From contig NZ_RHJS01000002.1 of the NCBI RefSeq assembly GCF_003885045.1, positions 5,759,302 to 5,823,301 on the forward strand: a DNA stretch of 64,000 bases, written 5' to 3'. Below, one piece after another: positions 1 through 8,809 of this stretch. Position 1 is the stretch's first letter. Each line of letters opens with the position of its first letter. The position numbers and the translations under genes were made by a program. Source of the DNA: Schaedlerella arabinosiphila (GTDB lineage Bacteria > Bacillota > Clostridia > Lachnospirales > Lachnospiraceae). The notes beneath the pieces are model-generated. The model saw nothing but the letters and a program-made list of their open reading frames with translations, was not told the origin of the DNA and did no database searches.

Positions 1-2
1 TG

Positions 3-74
3 GAAAAATGCTGGCAGGATATGGGAGAGCCGGGTGAGATGCGCAAGATGATCGATCATTTTCAGGAGATATAG
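3..74 (+). CDS. Partial CDS, C-terminal end of an unrecognised protein
   Basis: An open frame enters from the left edge and ends at TAG 72-74, giving 23 C-terminal residues. The tail is too short to assign a family. It lies 36 bases before the next gene on the same strand, so it is probably the previous member of the same sugar-biosynthesis operon. The nonulosonate pathway here lacks an aminotransferase and an N-acetyltransferase, so this could be one of them, but nothing in the sequence proves it. Confidence 0.5.
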   Translation, partial: EKCWQDMGEPGEMRKMIDHFQEI

Positions 75-110
75 ACATGCAGACCGTCTGCAATGAAGGA
101 GAATATAAAA

Positions 111-968
111 ATGCAGAAAATACTGATAACCGGCGGAAGCGGCTTTATTGGAAACCACATAGCAAAATATATAAGTCAATGCGGCCATGAGGCTGTCATG
201 CCTTCATCGAGAGAGCTCAATGTAATGCAAAAAGAAGATTGGGATGCATGGAAAGGACAGAATATCAAACATGTTCTTCATCTTGCCGGAAAGACATTTG
301 TCCCTGAAAGTTGGGAAAAGCCGGAAGAGTTTTTCAGAACGAATGGGATAGGAACTTTAAATGCAGTCAGTTTCTGCAGGGATGAGAAGATAGGTATGAC
401 CTACGTCAGCGCTTATATTTACGGGCAGCCCAAAGAGAACCCGATACCTGAATCAGCAGAAGCCAGACCAGACAATCCGTATGCCAAGTCAAAGTATATT
501 GGGGAGGAGATATGCGAATTTTTTGGTAAGCATTTTGATCTAAATATTACGGTATTAAGGCTCTTTAATGTATATGGTTCAGGACAAAATAAACGCTTTT
601 TGATCCCTTCTGTCATAAGTCAGGTTCTGGGAGAAGAAACTATGATCATTGTAAAGGATTTAAAACCTAAAAGAGATTACGTATATATTGACGACGTGTG
701 CAGGGCGATCGCATTATCTATACAAAAAACACAGGGATATCATCTGTTTAATATAGGTTCGGGAAAGTCCTACTCGGTGCATGAGATCATAGAGAAGGTG
801 CAAAAGGCAGCAGGTACAAGCAAGACGGTCATTTCGGAAAAAAGCTGCAGAAAAAATGAGGTAAATGATGTGACCGCGGATATAAAGTTGATCAGGGATG
901 CCTGGGGCTGGAAGCCGGAAATTACGATAGAGACAGGACTGCTTCGGTGTGTGGAGGATGTAAGATGA
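111..968 (+). CDS. NAD-dependent epimerase/dehydratase (extended SDR family)
   Basis: A 285-residue extended short-chain dehydrogenase acting on a nucleotide sugar. The Rossmann motif GGSGFIG is at residues 8-14 and the catalytic YxxxK (YAKSK) starts at Y124. An in-frame ATG lies at 93, but AAGGAG at 96-101 sits nine bases before the ATG at 111, so I take 111. The last four bases overlap the start of the next gene (ATGA), which indicates translational coupling. The substrate cannot be read from the sequence. The neighbours suggest a step in a nonulosonic acid or unusual hexose pathway. Confidence 0.85.
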   Translation: MQKILITGGSGFIGNHIAKYISQCGHEAVMPSSRELNVMQKEDWDAWKGQNIKHVLHLAGKTFVPESWEKPEEFFRTNGIGTLNAVSFCRDEKIGMTYVSAYIYGQPKENPIPESAEARPDNPYAKSKYIGEEICEFFGKHFDLNITVLRLFNVYGSGQNKRFLIPSVISQVLGEETMIIVKDLKPKRDYVYIDDVCRAIALSIQKTQGYHLFNIGSGKSYSVHEIIEKVQKAAGTSKTVISEKSCRKNEVNDVTADIKLIRDAWGWKPEITIETGLLRCVEDVR

Positions 969-2032
969 TCAGAAACGTTCCAATTAATAAAGGAAACTAT
1001 GATATGGATACGAAGGAAAGGCTGGATCTATTTGAATCTAAGAGAGCAGCAGGGTGGGAAGAGGAATATAAAAGGTATCGGAATCATTGGGAAGAATATC
1101 CGAAACAGCAGTATGTGGCAGACTATCCGATCTTAGTAGATATAGAACTTTCTTCAGCCTGTAATCTGAAATGTCCCATGTGCTATACGATCACAGATGA
1201 ATTTAAGAAAAACGTCAGCATTCAGCTAATGGATATGGAGCTTTTTAAGAAAGTTGTGGATGAAATAGCAGGAAAAGTGACCGCTGTCCGTTTGAGCCTG
1301 AGGGGGGAACCGACGCTTCATCCTGAATTTATAAAATGCATCAGATATTGCAAAGACATGGGAATCCAGGAAGTATCATTTCTGACGAATAGTTCAAAAT
1401 TAAATAAAGAATATTTTATTCAGGTGGCAAAAGCCGGAGCAGATTGGATTACAATTTCTATAGACGGGATCGGAAAACAATATGAGAATATCCGAAGGCC
1501 GCTAAAATTTGAAGAAACTTTGAAAAAAATAAAGGATATCTGTGAGATCAAGAAGAAAAACAATTGGAATAAACCAGTCATTAAAGTACAGGGAATCTGG
1601 CCTGCGATCCGTGACAACCCGTCAGAATACTATAATATATTTGCCCCATATGCAGATTTGGTGGCATTTAATCCTCTTATAGATTATCTGGATCAGGATG
1701 AAGATATCGTATATGAAGAAGATTTTATATGCCCGCAGATGTATCAGCGTCTGGTGATCGGTTCTGACGGACAGGCTCTGCTCTGTTCAAACGATGAAGA
1801 AGGCCGTTATATTCTGGGGGATGCAGCTGCGGATAGTATCTATGATATCTGGCATGGCGAAAGACTAAATAAAGCCAGAGAGCTGCATAGAAATGGGCAA
1901 TTTAATGAAATGGAAGTGTGCAGAAAATGTTATCTGCCCCGTGCGACGGAAGACAGCGAACGGGCCTGTGTAAATGACAGGGAGATCATTATAAAAAACT
2001 ATATCAATAGAGATCAGACGATAGGAAGATAA
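965..2032 (+). CDS. Radical SAM/SPASM domain protein
   Basis: A 355-residue radical S-adenosylmethionine enzyme. The cluster-binding CX3CX2C is C66, C70, C73 (ACNLKCPMC). A C-terminal SPASM-like region has further cysteines, in CPQMY, LLCSND and EVCRKCY, likely to hold auxiliary Fe-S clusters. GGAGG at 953-957 is seven bases before ATG 965. An upstream GTG at 947 is less likely. It overlaps the epimerase before it by four bases. SPASM proteins in glycan clusters carry out radical chemistry on sugars or peptides; which one applies here is unknown. The context favours modification of a nucleotide sugar. Confidence 0.85.
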   Translation: MIRNVPINKGNYDMDTKERLDLFESKRAAGWEEEYKRYRNHWEEYPKQQYVADYPILVDIELSSACNLKCPMCYTITDEFKKNVSIQLMDMELFKKVVDEIAGKVTAVRLSLRGEPTLHPEFIKCIRYCKDMGIQEVSFLTNSSKLNKEYFIQVAKAGADWITISIDGIGKQYENIRRPLKFEETLKKIKDICEIKKKNNWNKPVIKVQGIWPAIRDNPSEYYNIFAPYADLVAFNPLIDYLDQDEDIVYEEDFICPQMYQRLVIGSDGQALLCSNDEEGRYILGDAAADSIYDIWHGERLNKARELHRNGQFNEMEVCRKCYLPRATEDSERACVNDREIIIKNYINRDQTIGR

Positions 2033-2034
2033 AA

Positions 2035-2721
2035 ATGACAGGGATTATTATTCAGGCAAGAATGGGGTCCCACAGACTGCCGGGAAAAATATTAATGGAT
2101 TTTAACGGGAAGACTTTATTGCAGCATATTCTGGACAGACTGGAAAGGGCTGCTGGTCCGGTGAGTATCGTGATCGCTTCTAGTGATCAGAAACAGGATG
2201 ACGTGGTAGAAATATTTTGCAGAAAACAAGGTGTATGCTGTTTTCGCGGGGAAGAACAGAATGTGCTGAAACGATATTACGACTGCGCGGTAAGGTATGG
2301 CTTTGACACGATCATCAGGATGACAGGAGATAATCCTTTCCCTGATATTGAAGAACTTGACAGGTTGATTGCGTTTCATTTCAAAGAAAAGCTGGATTTT
2401 TCGGAAAATTTTTCGACGCTCCCTGTAGGAGTTGGAATGGAAGTGATCTCATATTCCGCATTAAAAGAAAGTCTCGAAAACGCGTCGCTTCCAAAGCACT
2501 TTGAACATCCAGACGAGTATATATTGGATCATTTAACACAGTATAAACATGGCACATTGTCAGCTGCGCCTGAAAAAAGCAGGACAGATGTCAGGTTAAC
2601 GGTTGATACATTTCAGGACTATGAGAAGGCCTGTTATATTCTGAAACATGCACATACGGATCATGTGACTACTCTGCAGGCCATTGAATTAAGTGATAAG
2701 TATGAAAGCGGCAGAAAATAA
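2035..2721 (+). CDS. spsF: SpsF-like cytidylyltransferase (acylneuraminate/CMP-sugar type)
   Basis: 228 residues of the NTP-transferase fold. The N-terminal signature IIIQARMGSHRLPGKIL (residues 4-20) is typical of the SpsF family of spore-coat polysaccharide and CMP-nonulosonate cytidylyltransferases. It starts two bases after the preceding stop. In Bacillus subtilis spsE, spsF and spsG are neighbours, and here the NeuB/SpsE homologue is at 3386 and the SpsG-like protein at 5517. The likely role is activation of a nine-carbon acid with CTP for transfer. Sequence alone does not settle the exact sugar. Confidence 0.8.
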   Translation: MTGIIIQARMGSHRLPGKILMDFNGKTLLQHILDRLERAAGPVSIVIASSDQKQDDVVEIFCRKQGVCCFRGEEQNVLKRYYDCAVRYGFDTIIRMTGDNPFPDIEELDRLIAFHFKEKLDFSENFSTLPVGVGMEVISYSALKESLENASLPKHFEHPDEYILDHLTQYKHGTLSAAPEKSRTDVRLTVDTFQDYEKACYILKHAHTDHVTTLQAIELSDKYESGRK

Positions 2722-2747
2722 CATATTTAGTATAGGAGAGTTTATTT

Positions 2748-3374
2748 GTGAATGTATTGGCGATCGGAGCACATTTTGACGATATAGAACTGGGATGCGG
2801 AGGAGCGCTGGCAAGGCATGTGAAAAATGGCGACAGGGTGATAGGCTTTGTGGCGGCAACTTCAGAGTTCAGCAGCTTAAATGGGACCCTTTTGAGGAAA
2901 AGCCATGAGGCATTAAAAGAGGCCCGGCATGCCAGTGATATTATCGGGTATCAGCTTTTGCAAGGAAATGTCCCTACCTTTTATTTGGAATATGGTGAAG
3001 ATGTACATGTTATGCTGTTAAAGATCATAGAAGAAAATCATATAGACATCATATATACACATTGGACTCATGATGTACATCATGACCATAGGAATCTTGC
3101 GCTGTGTACCTTGCATGCGGCAAGGCATGTCAAAAATCTTTTGATGTACAGAAGCAATTGGTATATTTCAGACAAAGTCTTTCATGAGAATTTTTATGTA
3201 GACATAACAGATACGTGGGAAATAAAAGAGAGGGCAATTCAGGCATATGGCTCAGAGATGAAGAGGACGGGCGATTCGTGGCTTTTATATTTCAAAAATG
3301 AGGCTGTAAATAATGGCCTGAAGATAGGCGTGAAGTATGCGGAAGCATTTCAAAATGTAAGATGGTTGATTTAG
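2748..3374 (+). CDS. PIG-L/LmbE family N-acetyl-sugar deacetylase
   Basis: 208 residues with a GTG start. AGGAGAG at 2734-2740 lies eight bases upstream, and the ATG four bases further on is out of frame. The zinc-binding AHxDD motif is AHFDDIELGCGG (residues 8-19), and a second metal-site motif HHDH is in HDVHHDHRNL near residue 110. The family removes an N-acetyl group from an amino sugar, often on a nucleotide or lipid carrier. Between the cytidylyltransferase and the nonulosonate synthase it could deacetylate a sugar precursor and so make room for another N-acyl group. That last point is inference. Confidence 0.85.
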   Translation: MNVLAIGAHFDDIELGCGGALARHVKNGDRVIGFVAATSEFSSLNGTLLRKSHEALKEARHASDIIGYQLLQGNVPTFYLEYGEDVHVMLLKIIEENHIDIIYTHWTHDVHHDHRNLALCTLHAARHVKNLLMYRSNWYISDKVFHENFYVDITDTWEIKERAIQAYGSEMKRTGDSWLLYFKNEAVNNGLKIGVKYAEAFQNVRWLI

Positions 3375-3385
3375 GGAGGTTTTTT

Positions 3386-4399
3386 ATGTTTCATAACATG
3401 GATAAGACGTACATAGTGGCAGAAATAGGCGGAAATTTTACGGATTATGATACAGCGGTGCGCCTGATCGATCTGGCAAAAGACAGTGGAGCAGACGCTG
3501 TAAAATTACAAACATACCGTGCAGATACGATCTCAAGCAGGCAGGCAATATTCGATATGGAGAATACAGGGATGGTTTCGCAGGCCGAACTGTTTAAAAA
3601 ATATGAGATTGATAGTGAGCTGCATCAAAAAGTATTTCGGTATGCAAAAGAAAAAGGACTGGATATTTTTTCAACGCCATCTCATTTTACAGATATTGAA
3701 CTTCTGGAAGAGCTTCATGCGGATCTATACAAAATCGGGGCAGACGATGCAGTGAATATCCCGTTTTTGAAAGCTGTCGCAAGACTGCAGAAGCCGGTTA
3801 TGCTCTCTACAGGAATGTGTACATTGGACGAAGTAAGAGAAGCTGTTAATGCCATTCTGGAAGAGGGAAATAGTAATATAATCATTATGCATACCGTAAG
3901 CCTGTACCCTACAGGCTCTCAGTATGTCAATCTGGAAGCCATCCGGACACTGCAGAAGGAATTTCCCCAATTTACAGTGGGCTATTCCGACCATACGCTT
4001 GGCATCGATTCATGTGTTTTTGCGGCGGTGATCGGAGCAAAGGTAATAGAAAAGCACTTCACATACGATAAAGATGCAGACGGGCCGGATCATCGATTGT
4101 CTGCAACGAAAGATGAAATGAGGAGCTTAGTAGATAAGATCAGGCTTTATGAGCAGATGCGGGGCGATGGGATCAAGAGGCCGATAGGCGATGAGGTGAA
4201 GAACCGTAAGAATAACAGAAAAAGCATTATATGTACAAATGCTGTCAAAAAAGGTGATGTTATAACAGAAAATGATATAGATATCAAAAGGCCGGGATTT
4301 GGGATACAGCCGAAATACAAAGAAGCGCTGATCGGAAGGAGAGCGGCGAGAGATATCGAAGAGGACACCGTGCTCTGCTGGCAGGATGTCAGTTTTTAA
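3386..4399 (+). CDS. neuB: N-acetylneuraminate synthase family protein (NeuB/SpsE type)
   Basis: 337 residues. An N-terminal TIM-barrel synthase carries KLQTYR, STPSHFTD and GYSDHT motifs of the family, and a C-terminal SAF domain starts near residue 280. It condenses phosphoenolpyruvate with a six-carbon N-acyl sugar to make a nine-carbon acid such as sialic, legionaminic or pseudaminic acid. AGGGAGG at 3373-3379, six bases before ATG 3386, fixes the start, although the frame is open from 3362. The LegB-type dehydratase at 4511 favours a legionaminic-like product over sialic acid. Confidence 0.9.
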   Translation: MFHNMDKTYIVAEIGGNFTDYDTAVRLIDLAKDSGADAVKLQTYRADTISSRQAIFDMENTGMVSQAELFKKYEIDSELHQKVFRYAKEKGLDIFSTPSHFTDIELLEELHADLYKIGADDAVNIPFLKAVARLQKPVMLSTGMCTLDEVREAVNAILEEGNSNIIIMHTVSLYPTGSQYVNLEAIRTLQKEFPQFTVGYSDHTLGIDSCVFAAVIGAKVIEKHFTYDKDADGPDHRLSATKDEMRSLVDKIRLYEQMRGDGIKRPIGDEVKNRKNNRKSIICTNAVKKGDVITENDIDIKRPGFGIQPKYKEALIGRRAARDIEEDTVLCWQDVSF

Positions 4400-4510
4400 T
4401 AGAAAGACACCCTATGAATGGTCAAAGTATAGAGAAAAATTGGAAAAACAGAAGACATGATCTGGATGCTGGAAAGATCATATTCGAAAGATTAAGGGAT
4501 TGACGCGATC

Positions 4511-5488
4511 ATGAAAATATTAGTAACAGGTTCTGATGGGTTTATTGGAAGCCATTTAACAGAGGAATTGGTAAAAAAGGGATACCAGGTCAAGGCGTTT
4601 GTATATTATAACTCCTTTAATAACTGGGGCTGGCTTGATATGCTGCCCAGAGACATTATGGATCATGTGGAAGTCTTTCAGGGGGATATCCGCGATCCAA
4701 ATGGCGTGGAAGAAGCAGTTAAGGATATGGATGCAGTATTCCATTTAGCGGCCTTGATAGGAATCCCATTCAGCTACCATTCGCCGGATACATATGTGGA
4801 CACCAATATAAAGGGTACATTAAATATCCTGCAGTCAGCAAGAAAAATGGAAACAAAACGTGTGCTTATCACATCTACCTCAGAGGTATACGGGACGGCG
4901 CAGTATGTTCCGATTGATGAGAAACACCCGTTTCAGGGACAGTCGCCGTATTCTGCAACGAAGATAGGCGCAGACAGGCTTGCGGAAAGCTTTTACCGTT
5001 CCTTCCAGCTGCCGGTGACCATTGTAAGGCCATTTAATACATACGGCCCCAGGCAGTCGGCGAGGGCGGTCATTCCTGCGATCATTACGCAGCTGCTTGC
5101 AGGAAAGACAGAAATAAAGCTTGGATCATTGACGCCGACAAGGGATTTTAATTATGTAAAGGATACGGTGGGCGGCTTTATATCAATCTATGAATCTGAT
5201 CAGACGATAGGAGAGGAAATCAATATTGCCGCACAAAAAGAGGTTTCAATAGGGCATCTTGCAAAGGAACTGATCCGCCAGATAAATCCGAAAGCACGGA
5301 TCGTCTGCGATGAGGAGCGTATCCGGCCTCAAAAGAGCGAAGTGGGCAGGCTTCTGGGCTGCAACGAAAAAATAAGGCGGCTGACTGACTGGACGATACA
5401 ATATTCTCTTGAGGATGGACTAAAAAATACGATCGAATTTATGAAAAATAATATGGAGAAATATAAGACGGATATTTACAACTTTTAA
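4511..5488 (+). CDS. legB: LegB-type UDP-GlcNAc 4,6-dehydratase
   Basis: A 325-residue extended SDR. It has GSDGFIG at residues 7-13, the YNSFNNWGWLD stretch characteristic of the LegB group, and the catalytic YSATK. LegB starts legionaminic acid synthesis by converting a UDP-/GDP-GlcNAc to the 4-keto-6-deoxy sugar. A 111-base gap follows neuB with only tiny unconvincing frames. The ribosome site is weak (AAGGG about 13 bases upstream). The partner LegC aminotransferase and LegH/LegI acetyltransferase are not seen in the window and could lie upstream. Confidence 0.88.
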   Translation: MKILVTGSDGFIGSHLTEELVKKGYQVKAFVYYNSFNNWGWLDMLPRDIMDHVEVFQGDIRDPNGVEEAVKDMDAVFHLAALIGIPFSYHSPDTYVDTNIKGTLNILQSARKMETKRVLITSTSEVYGTAQYVPIDEKHPFQGQSPYSATKIGADRLAESFYRSFQLPVTIVRPFNTYGPRQSARAVIPAIITQLLAGKTEIKLGSLTPTRDFNYVKDTVGGFISIYESDQTIGEEINIAAQKEVSIGHLAKELIRQINPKARIVCDEERIRPQKSEVGRLLGCNEKIRRLTDWTIQYSLEDGLKNTIEFMKNNMEKYKTDIYNF

Positions 5489-5516
5489 AGTAAACCGAAA
5501 GAAGGAATTATTTAAG

Positions 5517-6476
5517 ATGACAGTAATTTGTATAGAATGTTCACATAAAAGGGGAATGGGGCATTTTTACAGGGCTCTGAATATTCTGCATTATTTCGGG
5601 AAAATAGGAGAAACAGCAGTCGTCGTCATCAATCATGACAAAATAGCTGTTCAGTTATTGAAGAACGGCGCTGTGCCGTATGAAACTGTAGATTATACGG
5701 ATATCATAAGTAATTGGGAAAAAAATATCATACATAAGTATCAGGCAGACGTCTGGCTTTTGGATAAGTTTGAAACAAGAGCAGAACTGGCATGGCATGT
5801 AAAGAACGAAGGGGTGGTCTTAGCTGCGATAGACGACTGCGGCGAAGGGGCTGATCATGCAGATCTGCATTTCTGCGCAATGCAGTTCCATAATTTACGT
5901 GGAAAACATATCTATGCGGGAAAAGAATATATGGTTCTAAATCCAGAGATCGCAAAATATAGGAGGCAGCGGACTATACTGAATAAAATCCTGATCACTA
6001 TGGGCGGGAGTGATACATACGGCGTGACAGTGAAGGTAGTAAAAATATTGAAAGAAAAAGGGCTGAAAGCAGATATTGTTACGGGGCCTGCTTTTCAGCA
6101 TAAAGCTCTGCTGGATCAGGAGTTAGATGACGGTTTTACAGTCTTTGATACAGTTCCTTCACTGATCGAAAAATTTTATGAGTATGACCTGGCGGTCACC
6201 GGCGGCGGAGTCACCTGTTTTGAGGCGAATGCATCAGGGCTGCCTTGTATTGTGATTGCAAATGAAATGCATGAAATAGAGACTGCGGAATATATCGCGC
6301 GATTTGGCGGTGCAAGATTTGCAGGATACTGCCAGGACATTTCTATAGAAACCATGGATATAGATCATATCAATATAGAAAGAATGAGTGCAGCGGCTTT
6401 GCATGCATTTCCGCTAAATGGGGTGGAGAACATATATCATGTCATAGAAAGGTACAGGAATCGTTATGAAAGATAA
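5517..6476 (+). CDS. SpsG/PseG-like UDP-sugar hydrolase or GT-B glycosyltransferase
   Basis: 319 residues with a GT-B/MurG-like fold. The N-terminal GMGH motif (RGMGHFYRAL, residues 13-22) matches PseG/SpsG proteins, and a glycine-rich GGGVTCFEANASGLP near residue 230 is the usual nucleotide-sugar binding loop. PseG removes UDP from a 2,4-diacetamido sugar before condensation by a NeuB-like enzyme. SpsG is its spore-coat relative. Together with SpsE- and SpsF-like genes this forms a CMP-nonulosonate module. A plain glycosyltransferase role cannot be excluded. Confidence 0.72.
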   Translation: MTVICIECSHKRGMGHFYRALNILHYFGKIGETAVVVINHDKIAVQLLKNGAVPYETVDYTDIISNWEKNIIHKYQADVWLLDKFETRAELAWHVKNEGVVLAAIDDCGEGADHADLHFCAMQFHNLRGKHIYAGKEYMVLNPEIAKYRRQRTILNKILITMGGSDTYGVTVKVVKILKEKGLKADIVTGPAFQHKALLDQELDDGFTVFDTVPSLIEKFYEYDLAVTGGGVTCFEANASGLPCIVIANEMHEIETAEYIARFGGARFAGYCQDISIETMDIDHINIERMSAAALHAFPLNGVENIYHVIERYRNRYER

Positions 6477-7167
6477 GATCGTGGTAATCCATCAGCCGGA
6501 TTTTATGCCGTATCTGGGGTTCTTTGACAGGCTTTTAAAAGCGGACGTGTACGTAGTGTTTGACAATGTGCAGTATGTTCGGGGCTGTAGGTCATGGACA
6601 GCCAGAGATAAGATAAAAACGCTGAGTGGTGAAAAGTGGCTGTCGATCGGTATAAAAAAACCTCCATTCGGGACGGCAATAAATGAAGTGATGATGAGGA
6701 AGGATTCTGAGTGGAGAACAGATCATCTGAATCGGATCCGGGAAAATTATAAAAAGTCAGAATATTATGATGAGATCCTGCCGTATATAGAAGACCTATA
6801 TGCTTTTCAATGTGAACGTATGGTGGATTTCAATATGAGATCGATCAGGATGCTGATGGGGCTTTTCGATATCCAAATAGAAACCATTATGGCAAGCGGA
6901 CTAAAGGCAGAAGGAAGGAGTAATGAGTTGATCATAAATATTGTGAAGGAACTTGGATGCCACCGTTATCTGTCCGGGATAGGGGCAAGAGATTATTATG
7001 TGCCAGAGTTATATGAGCAGGCTGGGATCGAGGTGATCTGGCAGGCGTTTGAGCATCCGGTCTATCCCCAGCAGTACGGTGGTTTTATTCCCTATCTTAG
7101 CAGTATAGATCTGCTGTTCAACTGCGGCATAGAAAAATCGAGAAGAATATTAAGAGGAAGAGAATAA
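6466..7167 (+). CDS. WbqC family protein
   Basis: 233 residues, overlapping the previous gene by 11 bases. The start IHQPDFMPYLGFFDRL and the VFDNVQYVRGCRSWTARDKI segment are hallmark motifs of the WbqC family, found in O-antigen and capsule loci. Its biochemical role is not firmly established. The conserved HQPxxxPYLG and the GIGARDY motif (near residue 165) suggest a small-molecule enzyme. The close coupling to its neighbours places it in the same sugar pathway. Confidence 0.85.
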   Translation: MKDKIVVIHQPDFMPYLGFFDRLLKADVYVVFDNVQYVRGCRSWTARDKIKTLSGEKWLSIGIKKPPFGTAINEVMMRKDSEWRTDHLNRIRENYKKSEYYDEILPYIEDLYAFQCERMVDFNMRSIRMLMGLFDIQIETIMASGLKAEGRSNELIINIVKELGCHRYLSGIGARDYYVPELYEQAGIEVIWQAFEHPVYPQQYGGFIPYLSSIDLLFNCGIEKSRRILRGRE

Positions 7168-7168
7168 A

Positions 7169-8108
7169 ATGAAGGATGTATTAAAGAACTTTTTAAATGC
7201 TTATTGGCTGAGGCCGGAAACGGCATTATGGAGAACACTTGATGTGGAATCCATGAAAGGTTTTGAATTTGCCGCACCGTCGCTTGACCTGGGGTGCGGC
7301 GACGGTACATTTTCTTTTATACGCGGGGGGGGGAGTATACAGGGATGATTTTGATGTCTTTTGGGATGTAAAGTGCCTGGACGAATACTGGAGCAACACA
7401 GACGTATATGATTCTTATGATACGCAGATGGAAAAAAGAGAGGCTGTGGAAAAGAAAGCAGATCATGTGATCGACGCAGGAATGGATTTTAAGGGGAATC
7501 TGTTGAGAAAGGCTGAAAAGTTAGGATTGTACCGCCGATTCATCAATGCAGACGCAAACGAAATACTGCCTTTTGAAGACGAGAGCTTTCAGTCTGTATT
7601 TTCTAATATTATTTACTGGCTGGACGATCCAGAGAAGGTATTTAAGGAAATTTACAGGATTTTGAGGCATGATGGAACCTGCTGTGTAATGCTTCCAGAT
7701 ATTACTTTTTTAGAAACTTCATTTTATTATTCGCTCTATGAAAAAGCTGGGCTGAAACAATTTGAATTTTTACGATTGATAGACCGGGGCAGGATAACTG
7801 AGAATATCAAAGTCGTAAAATCATATGCCGAGTGGAAAAATATCATTGAAAATGCAGGGCTCGAGATTCAGGATTGTATTCCGCATTTATCAAAAACACT
7901 GCTCCGGATATGGGATATAGGTCTGCGTCCGATTTTTCCTATGTTAAAAAAGATGACGGCTCAGATTGAGAAAAATAGTCTGATGGAGATCAAAAAAGAG
8001 TGGATAGATCTTTTCCTGAAAATAGGATATCCGATCATCGAAAACGATAGGATGCTGGCTCATGACAGCGAGTTCTGCTTTTTTTGTTTCATTTTACGAA
8101 AAAAATAA
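7169..8108 (+). CDS. Class I SAM methyltransferase, out of frame at a G9 tract (phase OFF)
   Basis: The natural start is ATG 7169, one base after the previous stop, with AGAGGAAGAG upstream. The first 52 codons encode an N-terminus with the SAM-binding motif LDLGCGDGTF. Nine Gs at 7325-7333 then throw translation into a stop at 7344-7346. From 7335 the other frame stays open for 257 residues and contains ANEILPFEDESFQSVFSN and a C-terminal methyltransferase region. Eight (or eleven) Gs would restore one 312-residue protein. I read this as a switchable gene caught in the OFF state, not a decayed one, because no other lesion is visible. The substrate is probably a hydroxyl of the surface glycan. 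Confidence 0.85.
7325..7333. repeat. Poly-G tract, G9 (phase-variation site, methyltransferase OFF)
   Basis: Nine uninterrupted Gs inside codons 53-55 of the methyltransferase. After the CGC codon at 7322-7324 the correct downstream frame needs a G number of 2 modulo 3, that is 8 or 11. Nine is therefore one base too many. A one-base slip during replication would switch the gene ON. Confidence 0.9.
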
Positions 8109-8173
8109 AATTAAAATGATCTACAGCAGAGTCATGGAGGATTCATGTCTTGGGAAATAGCGGAGGAGAGAGA

Positions 8174-8746
8174 ATGAGGGATTGGAAGAAACAGGAAGAT
8201 AAAGCTTCTTATCGGAATAAAGGGGGAGTCGTGCAGAAAATAAGGAACCTGTACTATCAGTTAAGATACTGCAATTATGCGGGGGGGGGTATTTCCGTAA
8301 GGAAGCATGTGGAATTTGCACTGACAGACAATGCATTTGTAGCAATAGGAGAGAACTGCGTGATTCGGGAATATGCCTATTTTCAATTAACGAAACCGGC
8401 ACCTAAGCTGATCATTGGAAATGGAGTGGTTATAGGAAGAAACTGCATGATTACGATCAAGGATGAGCTGCAGATAGGGGATCATACGATCATCGGCGGA
8501 TATGTCCAGATTATTGACCATAATCATTCCTGCCGAAAAAATGAACTGATCAAAGAACAGAAGGCAGAGATAAAACCGATCCGGATCGGACGTGATGTAT
8601 GGATCGGCTCTGGCGCAAAAATTTTATGCGGCGTGACGATCGGAGACGGAGCTGTGATCGGAGCAAATGCAGTTGTGAACAAAGATATACCGGCATATGC
8701 GGTGGCGGCAGGAGTTCCGGCTAAAGTGGTTAGATATAGAACGTAG
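8174..8746 (+). CDS. Left-handed beta-helix O-/N-acetyltransferase (hexapeptide family)
   Basis: 190 residues with many hexapeptide repeats (IGENCVI, IGNGVVIGRN, IGRDVWIGSGAKI, IGDGAVIGANAVV), ending in the VPAKVVR tail common to maltose/galactoside O-acetyltransferase relatives. GGAGGAG at 8162-8168 lies five bases before ATG 8174, which I prefer to the TTG at 8150. A G9 tract at 8281-8289 forms codons for Ala-Gly-Gly-Gly around residues 36-39 and is in frame here, so the gene is ON. Loss of one G would bring a stop within four codons. It probably acetylates a sugar of the glycan or a UDP-linked precursor. Confidence 0.85.
   Translation: MRDWKKQEDKASYRNKGGVVQKIRNLYYQLRYCNYAGGGISVRKHVEFALTDNAFVAIGENCVIREYAYFQLTKPAPKLIIGNGVVIGRNCMITIKDELQIGDHTIIGGYVQIIDHNHSCRKNELIKEQKAEIKPIRIGRDVWIGSGAKILCGVTIGDGAVIGANAVVNKDIPAYAVAAGVPAKVVRYRT
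8281..8289. repeat. Poly-G tract, G9 (acetyltransferase, in frame)
   Basis: Nine Gs directly after ATGC. In this length the reading frame continues (Gly-Gly-Gly-Ile-Ser). G8 reads GTA TTT CCG TAA and stops. G10 also leads to a truncated product. This is the second tract within 1 kb and the same length as the one in the neighbouring methyltransferase. Confidence 0.9.
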
Positions 8747-8809
8747 CGTTTTATGGCGGTTATAGCAGGGAAAAAGCAATTTAGAGGAAATGTGAGGAGA
8801 GGAACTACG

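Noticed and set aside
4386..4510. Two tiny frames between neuB and legB (24 and 29 residues)
   Set aside because: Neither has a ribosome site or recognisable motif. They overlap each other and neuB, and are too short to support.
7263..8108. Methyltransferase starting at TTG 7263 as a shorter intact gene
   Set aside because: The first 24 residues in that frame look random, and the SAM-binding motif lies in the other frame from ATG 7169. The join is exactly at the G9 tract.
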